Position numbers and translations under genes: made by a program. Positions 11,333 through 17,616 of a DNA stretch of 17,616 nucleotides are shown piece after piece. The notes beneath the pieces were generated by a model. It searched no databases. It was not told the DNA's origin and worked only from the letters and a program-made list of their open reading frames with translations. Each line of letters opens with the position of its first letter. Position 1 is the stretch's first letter. This stretch comes from JANNMJ01 sp031397815 (lineage in GTDB: Bacteria; Bacteroidota; Bacteroidia; Cytophagales; Hymenobacteraceae), in contig JANNMJ010000158.1 of the NCBI GenBank assembly GCA_031397815.1, forward strand, positions 1 to 17,616, given 5' to 3'.

Positions 11333-13993
11333 CTACTCCTTCACCAACCGGCGCCGTACGGTGGCGCCGTTGCTGAGCGTCAGCTCCAGTACGTAGGGGC
11401 CGGGCCGCAAGGCGCGCACATCCACGCCGAACGGGGCGGTGGTGGTGGCGACGATGGCGGGCCACGCTACCAGCGAGCCGCGCGCATCCAGGATACGGGC
11501 GGCGGTGGGCCGCAAACCCGACGGCAGGCTGATTTGAACGCGGTCGGTGGCGGGGTTGGGGTAGAGACTGACGGTGGCATCGGGGGCGGCGGCATCGGCG
11601 GAGAGGCCGGTGATGGCGCCGAGCGCAAACGTCTGAATCGAGCGCGCGAAAGTGCCCGCTACCAAGCGCTGATTCACTAGGTCGAGATCGAGGTCGTAGA
11701 CGGCGAAAACGGGCATGTTGGTGCCGACACGATCCCAGAACTGGCCGCCGTTGCGCGTGGCGTACACCCCGGCGTCGGTCGCGACGAACAGAATCTGGTC
11801 GGAGCCGGGGTAGCCGAGGACGGAGTTGATGCCGACGTTCGGCAGGTTACCGGCGATGGAAGTCCAGGTGGTGCCGTTGTTCGTGGACTTGTGCAGGTGC
11901 GACGTGAAATTGTTGGCGCGGTAGCCGGAGTGGCTCACGTATACCGTGTTGGCGGTGTTGGGCGAGGCGCGCACGCACGTGACGTAGTGGTTGGGGAGCG
12001 CGGCGGTGACGTTCGTCCAGGTGGTGCCGCCGTTGGTGGAGCGCCAGACGTTCGCATCGGTGGTACCGGCGTACATGTTCTGATCGTTCACGTCCGACGC
12101 GGTGAGCGCCGAGATGGTATGAAAGCGCGGAGCGAACACGAGGCCGTCGGTGAGGTCGGGTGAGATGGGCTGCCACGAGCCGTTGGGCGCGCCGGTCATC
12201 CGGTACACCATCGAGCCGCCGGTGTAGAGGGTGCCGGGGTCGGTGGGTTTCAGCAGGTACGGCATATCCCAGTTACGGCGGTCGCTGAAGCCGGGCAGGT
12301 CAGTGAAGAAATTGCCGCCGTCTTGCGTGTAATAAATGACGCCATTTTGGGTCTCGACGTAGTACGTGGACGGGTCAGAGGGGTGAAAGCGCATCTGAAA
12401 GCCATCGCCGCCGAAAATGCGCAGCCAGCCGTTCAGGTTGGCGGCGTTGCCCACGGACGTGCCGTTGTCCTGGGCGCCGCCCCAGTATTCGCCGGGGACG
12501 TGAGGGTTGGTGGCCACACGGTAAAGCTGCGTCACGGGGATGTCGTCGTTGTCGGTCCAAGTGGTGCCGCGGTCGTTGCTCTCGTAGATGCCGCCGTCGG
12601 TGGTGAGCAGGACTTTGCTGGAGCCGGAAAAGGCGATATCGTGCTTATCGGCGTGAACTTCATAAGTGAACCACGGCGGCCCGGCCATCGCAAAATTCTG
12701 CCCGCCATCCGTAGAGCGCCACAAATCGACGCCGCCGAAAAACAGCAGATTGGGGTCAGTGGGGCTGACGAAAATCCCCTCGAAATACCACCCGAAACCG
12801 CTGACGGCCGTCGGGTCCAGCCCGACCGCCGGTAGCTGCGCCCACGACGTGCCGCCGTTGGTGGTCTTCCAGATACCCGCGAGGTTCAGCGTGGTGTCAA
12901 TCACAGAGCAATAGAGCGTTTGCGGGGCGGAAGCGGCGAGCGCCAACCCCATCCGCGAGTGCGCCCCCGTGGGCAGCCCGGCGGTCAGATGCGTCCAAGT
13001 GGTGCCGCCGTTGGTCGTCTTCCAGACCTTGGCGGCAGGCCCGAAAATCAGTGATTCCTGATTGGTACGGATGCGGTTCCAGGTGGTGGCGTAGAGGGTT
13101 TGCGGGTTGACGGGGTCGAGGACGATATCGGCGGCCCCGGCGTCGGTGGGCGTCGTGAGGACTTTTGTCCACGACGTGCCGCCGTTGGTGGTCTTGAAGA
13201 CGCCACGGTTGGCGTCGCGCACCATCGGCTTGCCCATCGCGGCGGCCCACATCGTCTGCGGCTGCGTCGGGTGGATGACGAGGTGCATAATCACGCCCAT
13301 CTGTTGCAGACCGATATTCGTCCAGCTAACGCCCGCGTCGGTCGATTTCCAGACGCCCTCCCCGATTCGTGCGCCCGAATCCATCGCCGGGTCGCCGGTG
13401 CCGACAATGATCGTATTGGGATTAGTGGGGTCGAAGACGATGCTGGAGATGACCAGATTCGGACGGGCATCGAAAATCGGCACCCATGTCGTCCCGCCGT
13501 TGATGGTTTTGAATATGCCGCCCGCCGCCGCGCCCGCGTACCGAATCTGCGCGTTGGTCGGATGGAGGGCGATGGTATTGAACCGCCCGCCGATGTTGTT
13601 TGGCCCCTCCTGCCGCCACAGCCCGGCAAACGCGCTCGGTGAGCGCTGGACGGTAGTGGTGGTGGCGGCGGCGGCTACTTCCGCGCGCACCGCATCGAGG
13701 GCGGCGGTGTAGACAGTGTAGTCGAGAGTGCGGTCGGGCCAGGCGCGCACCAGCTCAAACTGGTCGCTGGGCGCGGTTTTGCTTTCCCAGCGGGCAATTC
13801 CGCCCTTGCGTTTGGCCTTGCGCTGCTGCTCCCACTGCGCTGGCGTTCGGCCGACGCTTGGCGGCGGTGCGGCGGCCAACGAGGGCGTCAGTGTCGGGGC
13901 CAGGCGGCGGGCAACCACTAGGGTACCGCCGAATGCGAGAAGTAACACCGCCGATACAGCGATGAAGGCGGGGGATAAACGATGGGAAGACAT
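11333..13993 (-). CDS. Exported Asp-box (BNR/sortilin-like) beta-propeller protein with T9SS type A domain
   Basis: An 886-residue protein. An N-terminal hydrophobic segment at about 9-28 (PAFIAVSAVLLLAFGGTLVV) acts as signal peptide or anchor; residues 30-125 are Ala/Pro/Lys-rich. About eleven Asp-box-like motifs follow (FKTINGGTTW, WKSTDAGVSW, FKTTNGGTSW, WKTTNGGTTW, WRSTDGGQNF, YESNDRGTTW, WRSTNGGTTW, HKSTNNGTTW and others), typical of sortilin/VPS10-like and BNR propellers also found in xyloglucanases and sialidases. A type A sorting domain starts near 808 (VSLYPNPATDRVQISLP) and ends RRRLVKE. Annotators often call such proteins 'glycosyl hydrolase, BNR repeat', but I see no definite catalytic residues. 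The gene converges with the PKD protein; 76 bp lie between their stops, with no terminator seen. Confidence 0.93.
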   Translation of the reverse strand: MSSHRLSPAFIAVSAVLLLAFGGTLVVARRLAPTLTPSLAAAPPPSVGRTPAQWEQQRKAKRKGGIARWESKTAPSDQFELVRAWPDRTLDYTVYTAALDAVRAEVAAAATTTTVQRSPSAFAGLWRQEGPNNIGGRFNTIALHPTNAQIRYAGAAAGGIFKTINGGTTWVPIFDARPNLVISSIVFDPTNPNTIIVGTGDPAMDSGARIGEGVWKSTDAGVSWTNIGLQQMGVIMHLVIHPTQPQTMWAAAMGKPMVRDANRGVFKTTNGGTSWTKVLTTPTDAGAADIVLDPVNPQTLYATTWNRIRTNQESLIFGPAAKVWKTTNGGTTWTHLTAGLPTGAHSRMGLALAASAPQTLYCSVIDTTLNLAGIWKTTNGGTSWAQLPAVGLDPTAVSGFGWYFEGIFVSPTDPNLLFFGGVDLWRSTDGGQNFAMAGPPWFTYEVHADKHDIAFSGSSKVLLTTDGGIYESNDRGTTWTDNDDIPVTQLYRVATNPHVPGEYWGGAQDNGTSVGNAANLNGWLRIFGGDGFQMRFHPSDPSTYYVETQNGVIYYTQDGGNFFTDLPGFSDRRNWDMPYLLKPTDPGTLYTGGSMVYRMTGAPNGSWQPISPDLTDGLVFAPRFHTISALTASDVNDQNMYAGTTDANVWRSTNGGTTWTNVTAALPNHYVTCVRASPNTANTVYVSHSGYRANNFTSHLHKSTNNGTTWTSIAGNLPNVGINSVLGYPGSDQILFVATDAGVYATRNGGQFWDRVGTNMPVFAVYDLDLDLVNQRLVAGTFARSIQTFALGAITGLSADAAAPDATVSLYPNPATDRVQISLPSGLRPTAARILDARGSLVAWPAIVATTTAPFGVDVRALRPGPYVLELTLSNGATVRRRLVKE

Positions 13994-14109
13994 CCGTGAG
14001 AGCGCGTCGGTTGAGGCAACGAAGTTAGCTACCGACCGAGGGTGAGCCGGGGGCGCGTATCCCCTATGATAACCAAACCGTTAATGCGGCCTTCCCTGAT
14101 GCTAAATCC

Positions 14110-15822
14110 CTAATACCCCACCGCCGTATCATCCCCTCTGGGGTCGGCGCCGCCTTCCAGCTTGCCGTCGGGCAGCACGCGGATGGCATCGACCCGCCCA
14201 ATCGACGGCACCTCTACCACGTGCCAGCCGAGGCGCTGAATCTTGGTGCGCTCGCCGGGCGAGAGGGCGCCTTTTTCGACCCGAATCTCATCCGCGGGGA
14301 GCCACTGATGATGGAAGCGCGGCTCCGAAACCGCCTTCTGCATCGACTGGCCGTAGTCGACGATGCCGAGGATGGTTTGCAGCACGCTCGTGATAATCGT
14401 GGAACCGCCCGGCGTCCCGACCACCGCCCACAGCTTGCCGTCCTTCTCCAAAATCGTGGGCGTCATCGACGACAGCATCCGCTTGCCGGGCTGGATCTCG
14501 TTGGCGCGCCCGCCAGTCACGCCGTAGGAGTTCGGGATGCCCGGCTTGCTCGAAAAATCGTCCATCTCGTTGTTGAGCAGGAAACCGGCGTCGGCCACCA
14601 CCACCTTGCTGCCGTAAGCATCGTTGAGGGTGGTGGTGCAGGAAATGGCGTTCCCGGCGGCATCGACAATCGAGTAGTGCGTGGTCTGATCCGACTCGTA
14701 ACCCGCGAATCTCCCCGCGCTCACCGTGCGGCTCGGCGTGATGGTATCGGGGCGGAAAGTGGCCCAGCGCTGCCGCAAGTACGCCGTATCAAGCAAGCCC
14801 TTCACGGGGACGATGGTGAAGCCGGGGTCGCCGAGCCACGTCGCGCGGTCGGCGTACACGCGGCGCTCGGCTTCGCAGATGCGGTGGACGGAAGGCGCGG
14901 TGCGCAGCCCGAGGGTCTTCAAATCGTATCGCTCCAGAATCGACAGAAGCTGCAAGAGCGCGATACCACCGCTGCTCGGCGGGGGCATCGTGATGACGTC
15001 GTACCCGCGGTAACGGCCCCGCAGCGGCTCGCGCCATTTGGGCTGATACGCGAGTAAGTCGGCGCGGGTAATCAGGCCGCGCCGCGATTGCATCGTCCGG
15101 ATAATCGCCTCGGCGGTCGGGCCTTGATAGAATCCGGCGGCTTTTTGGTCGCGGATGCGCGCTAGCGTAGTGGCCAGAGCGGGCATTTTGAGCGTATCGC
15201 CCGCGTGCCACGTCTGGCCTTCAGCGGGCAGCAGGTAGGCGAGGTGATCGGGGTTGAGGCGGCGGAACGCGGCGGCGTTGGTGTTGAGGCCGTCGGCTTC
15301 CTTGGGGGTGAGGGCCACGCCGCGCCGCGCCAGTGCCACGGCCGGTTCTACCACCTGCGCCCACGTGAGCTTGCCCATTTTCTCGTGCAGCGCCACCATT
15401 CCAGCCACCGTGCCGGGGACGCCCGACGCCAGAACGCCTTCCGTAGAAGCGCCGGAAACGACGTTCCCGTTGCCGTCGAGGTACATATCGCGGGTAGCGG
15501 CGGCAGGCGCCGTCTCCCGAAAATCAAGAACGCCGGTGGTGCGGTCGGCCTGCCGCCACACGATGAAGCCGCCCCCACCGATATTCCCCGCCGCTGGCAG
15601 ACAAACCGCCAGCGCAAACTGCACGGCCACAGCGGCATCCGTGGCATTGCCGCCCTGCTTCAAAATCGCCGTGCCAATCTGCGACGCCACCGGGTGCGCC
15701 GAAACGACCATGGCTTGGTTCGTGACCACTGCCGGTTCAGCAACGGGAGCCGGACGGCGGGAACAGCCGCCGAACAGCGCCAGGGCCGTCAGCAGCATGG
15801 GGAAGCGGGTACGGTTTTGCAT
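14110..15822 (-). CDS. ggt: Gamma-glutamyltransferase (glutathione hydrolase), probable lipoprotein
   Basis: A 570-residue N-terminal nucleophile hydrolase that cleaves gamma-glutamyl bonds of glutathione and related peptides and self-processes into two subunits. I chose the ATG at 15820-15822 because it gives a signal peptide (MQNRTRFPMLLTALALFGGC) with a loose lipobox cysteine at residue 20. An in-frame ATG at 15880-15882 would add 20 less plausible residues. Family signatures from the chosen start: FRETAP (substrate-binding R102), autoprocessing nucleophile T380 in DQTTHYS, TTTLND (N400), NNEMDDF with a full lid-loop region, LSSMTPT and GTPGGS. All key residues for activity appear present. 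It probably acts in the periplasm or at the outer membrane. The downstream gene converges in function only; both neighbours are separate units. Confidence 0.96.
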   Translation of the reverse strand: MQNRTRFPMLLTALALFGGCSRRPAPVAEPAVVTNQAMVVSAHPVASQIGTAILKQGGNATDAAVAVQFALAVCLPAAGNIGGGGFIVWRQADRTTGVLDFRETAPAAATRDMYLDGNGNVVSGASTEGVLASGVPGTVAGMVALHEKMGKLTWAQVVEPAVALARRGVALTPKEADGLNTNAAAFRRLNPDHLAYLLPAEGQTWHAGDTLKMPALATTLARIRDQKAAGFYQGPTAEAIIRTMQSRRGLITRADLLAYQPKWREPLRGRYRGYDVITMPPPSSGGIALLQLLSILERYDLKTLGLRTAPSVHRICEAERRVYADRATWLGDPGFTIVPVKGLLDTAYLRQRWATFRPDTITPSRTVSAGRFAGYESDQTTHYSIVDAAGNAISCTTTLNDAYGSKVVVADAGFLLNNEMDDFSSKPGIPNSYGVTGGRANEIQPGKRMLSSMTPTILEKDGKLWAVVGTPGGSTIITSVLQTILGIVDYGQSMQKAVSEPRFHHQWLPADEIRVEKGALSPGERTKIQRLGWHVVEVPSIGRVDAIRVLPDGKLEGGADPRGDDTAVGY

Positions 15823-15930
15823 CAGGTACGAAGGAACGGCGAAAGTGGGCTTTAGGATACTTGGCACTCGGTCAGAAGCCATAGTCAGCCCAGATAATCA
15901 AATGCCTTTGCCGGGTAAAGCTGGCCCAAC

Positions 15931-15968
15931 AAAAACCCCTGACCCAGCAAGAAGCCAAGTCAGGGGTT
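15931..15968 (-). terminator. Intrinsic terminator of the phospholipase/nuclease-fold gene
   Basis: A 10-bp stem, GTCAGGGGTT at 15959-15968 with AACCCCTGAC at 15934-15943, has a 15-base loop. Read on the minus strand it ends in a T-tract (complement of the A run at 15931-15935). It lies 25 bases beyond the stop of the gene at 15993-17183, separating it from ggt. Confidence 0.85.
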
Positions 15969-15992
15969 AATCAAGAGAAAACTCTACCCGCC

Positions 15993-17183
15993 CTACTCTT
16001 TCTCAACAGGCGCGGTGGCTTCGTCGGCGGGTTTATCGTCTCCGGCGGTGCGCTTGGTTTTTTCTTTTTTCTTTTTCTTGTCTTTGCCTTTTCCTTCGGG
16101 ATTTTCCTGCCCCTCTTCAAAGGAAGACGCGGGGGCGGCTTCGGCGGGTTTTACTTCCTCGGCTTCCTGACCGGGGCGCGGGGCTTTCGGGGCTTCAGCG
16201 GGCTTGGCGAGGGCGAGCAAGCGGCCTTCCGGCACCAGCTTGAACTCCTTGCGGAGCTTGAGGTCGCGGGTCAGCTCGGCTTTTTCTTCCTTCGAAAATT
16301 CTTCCCCCACCATTTTCGCTAGATTCGGCTTACCGGCCGCATCCCACGCAGTGTACCAGAGGATGGCGGTGGCTTCGGAAGAAGATTTCAGGCGCCCGGC
16401 GACCATCCCGCCAACTTTATCGAAATACGCGTCGGCGAACTTGTCGGAGTAGCCGCGCGTGGCTTTGCCGAGCTTGTAGGTAAACGCGTACTTGTCTTTA
16501 GCGGTGAAGTCCTTGGAAAGATCGGTTTCCAGATCCCAAACCGGGTCGGCGAGCGTGTACGATTCTTTGACAATCGTCCACACCAGCGGCCCGACTTGCT
16601 CGGGCTTCATCGCCTTTGCGTCACCGTCGTAGAGCTTGAACTTGCTGAGGTTGCGCTCCACGAGCTTCCCCTCGAACAAGCCGTTCAGGGAGCCGACGGC
16701 CGGGTCGTAGCGCTCGTTGGTGTGCAGCGGCACGCTCATATCGCCGACGTAATTCGCGACTTCGATAGAATACTTGACGATATCATCCGGCGACCCGGCC
16801 TTGAACGCCTCCACCAGATGCTCATAAGCCGTCACCGTGGCCCACGGCCCGATACCGACTTTATAAAGCGAGTCGGCGGAATATTTACCGGCGGCGGCTT
16901 CCCAATCCATCGGCATACTCATAAATACCGGCAGCCCGACGCGCTCAATATCGATGTGGTGCCGCGCCGCTTCGTGCGGGTCGGTGCCGATGCGCGCATC
17001 CGGCTCCATCGCCCGGTCGACGAGCGCTTGCCGGAAATGGTAATAAAACGGCTGCATCCCGGACGGCAAGCCATAAATGGCGAGCTGATTCACGGATTTC
17101 TGCGCAATCGGCCCCCACGCAGCAGCCCGCTGCGGAAAGACCGACGCGCCAACCAAGGCGAGGGCAAGGGTCAGACGTTTCAT
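15993..17183 (-). CDS. Secreted zinc-phospholipase C / S1-P1 nuclease-fold protein with altered metal ligands
   Basis: A 396-residue exported protein. The signal peptide (about 1-22) ends AAA before WGPIAQKSVN, so mature Trp1 is W23, as in S1/P1 nucleases and B. cereus phospholipase C, where the N-terminal Trp binds zinc. Retained ligand candidates are D62, H75 (RHHIDIE), D148 and H154 (YVGDMSVPLH) and E171. Three positions that are His in the family appear changed: Q28 (W+5), N144 (four before D148) and N167 (four before E171). From about 325 the C-terminus is a low-complexity Ala/Pro/Glu/Lys tail with a KDKKKKKEKTK basic cluster. Activity is therefore uncertain: it may be an inactive or re-purposed relative. 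The gene is monocistronic, with its own terminator, and is preceded by degenerate short repeats. Confidence 0.85.
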   Translation of the reverse strand: MKRLTLALALVGASVFPQRAAAWGPIAQKSVNQLAIYGLPSGMQPFYYHFRQALVDRAMEPDARIGTDPHEAARHHIDIERVGLPVFMSMPMDWEAAAGKYSADSLYKVGIGPWATVTAYEHLVEAFKAGSPDDIVKYSIEVANYVGDMSVPLHTNERYDPAVGSLNGLFEGKLVERNLSKFKLYDGDAKAMKPEQVGPLVWTIVKESYTLADPVWDLETDLSKDFTAKDKYAFTYKLGKATRGYSDKFADAYFDKVGGMVAGRLKSSSEATAILWYTAWDAAGKPNLAKMVGEEFSKEEKAELTRDLKLRKEFKLVPEGRLLALAKPAEAPKAPRPGQEAEEVKPAEAAPASSFEEGQENPEGKGKDKKKKKEKTKRTAGDDKPADEATAPVEKE

Positions 17184-17185
17184 TT

Positions 17186-17290
17186 GATTTTCGGTTGACA
17201 GTTGACGGTTTTCGGTTGCTGATTTCCGACTGATGAGTTCCGGTTATTGATTTCCGGCTGATGATTTTGGTTGCTGATTTTCGATTAATT
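17186..17290. repeat. Degenerate short direct repeats upstream of the nuclease-fold gene
   Basis: About six imperfect copies of a 12-18-base motif close to GATTTYCGGYTG(A/C)T occur in a row (starts near 17186, 17208, 17221, 17249, 17263 and 17276), with TTGACAGTTGACGG inserted early. The stretch is AT-rich and lies directly upstream of the ATG at 17183. It may contain the promoter or be a decayed simple repeat. Copy boundaries are approximate. Confidence 0.6.
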
Positions 17291-17369
17291 CCTTCTAAAT
17301 CTTTCTCCAGAAAGGATCCGGAGCTAAAAAGAATCGACTAAAGACCAAAAACCATCAACCAGCAACCCC

Positions 17370-17616
17370 CTACTTTAAAGATCGCGCCAACCAGTCGAAG
17401 AAGACGCCGACGACCACCTCGCATTGCGCCAGAGACAGCCGCAGCAGCGCCACGCTGTTCTTCGCCTGGCGCTGTTCCTGCGGGTGCTGCAGCACCAGCA
17501 CCTCGGTGCGATGGGCGGTCGGCCGTGCCAGCGCACATAGACAGCTCCCCTGTGCGCGCTGGCAGCGCACGCAGGCCACGCGGCAGAAGGTGGACGGACC
17601 GTTCACTCGGGCATAG
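17370..17616 (-). pseudogene. DTW-domain gene (tRNA-uridine aminocarboxypropyltransferase family), 3'-truncated and cut by the window edge
   Basis: The frame is open from the window edge (17616) to a TAG at 17370-17372. A GTG at 17604-17606 would give 78 residues. The sequence shows the DTW-family N-terminus: zinc-binding cysteines C12, C15, C22 and C24 (CVRCQRAQGSCLC), then HRTEVLVLQHPQE and AKNSVALLRLSL, then QCEVVVGVFFDW. DTW proteins modify tRNA uridine with an aminocarboxypropyl group from SAM and are usually about 200 residues, with the DTW motif in the C-terminal half. Here the reading ends soon after the SAM-domain start, and neither neighbouring frame restores the rest in 17184-17370. 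It is probably a remnant. An alternative is a genuine short paralogue. Confidence 0.7.

Noticed and set aside
13100..13712. Plus-strand open frames over the Asp-box protein gene
   Set aside because: They mirror the repetitive Asp-box coding sequence on the other strand and carry no motif of their own.
15823..15930. Promoter for ggt with TTTG near 15900
   Set aside because: The matching -7 element at proper spacing was too poor to claim.

Overview
This window looks like chromosomal DNA from a high-GC member of the Bacteroidota, most probably Hymenobacter or a close relative. This is inferred from type IX secretion (T9SS) C-terminal domains on several exported proteins (YPNP-type A, gliding-motility type B, and a FlgD-like tail), from short A-rich leaders instead of Shine-Dalgarno sites, and from gene families I associate with Hymenobacteraceae. 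No rRNA, tRNA, transposase or CRISPR array is visible.

Left end (1-1150): three consecutive hairpins at 36-123, a 163-residue protein of unknown function (252-743, +) with a very strong terminator, and then 13 tandem copies of a 21-bp unit. A 35-bp hairpin-forming sequence occurs both before the gene (31-65) and directly after the array (1097-1131). This is the least explained part of the window.

Minus-strand block 1151-7204: in transcription order, an exported GH31 alpha-glucosidase-like enzyme, a small AT-richer membrane protein, a pair of inverted GC-rich palindromic repeats, a cytosolic GH13 alpha-amylase-family enzyme, a four-helix membrane protein, and a DUF421/YetF membrane protein with a zinc-ribbon-like tail. 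The last three lie close together (30-nt gap, then 4-nt overlap) and may be one operon. The two glycosidases suggest alpha-glucan or maltodextrin use, with GH31 acting outside the cytoplasm and GH13 inside.

Centre (7460-13993): two plus-strand exported proteins (T9SS type A, then type B) separated by a terminator-like hairpin. They converge on a large minus-strand beta-propeller protein with about eleven Asp-box repeats and a type A domain. Base composition changes sharply inside the type B protein, at the start of its PKD/CHU_C module.

Right end (14110-17616): a gamma-glutamyltransferase, probably a lipoprotein; then a secreted zinc-phospholipase/S1-P1-nuclease-fold protein with its own terminator, in which three expected histidine metal ligands appear to be replaced; a patch of degenerate short repeats; and a DTW-domain gene that is truncated at its 3' end and also runs off the window. 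The genes are mostly ordinary. The features most worth following up are the repeat-flanked cassette at the left end and the altered metal site at the right end.
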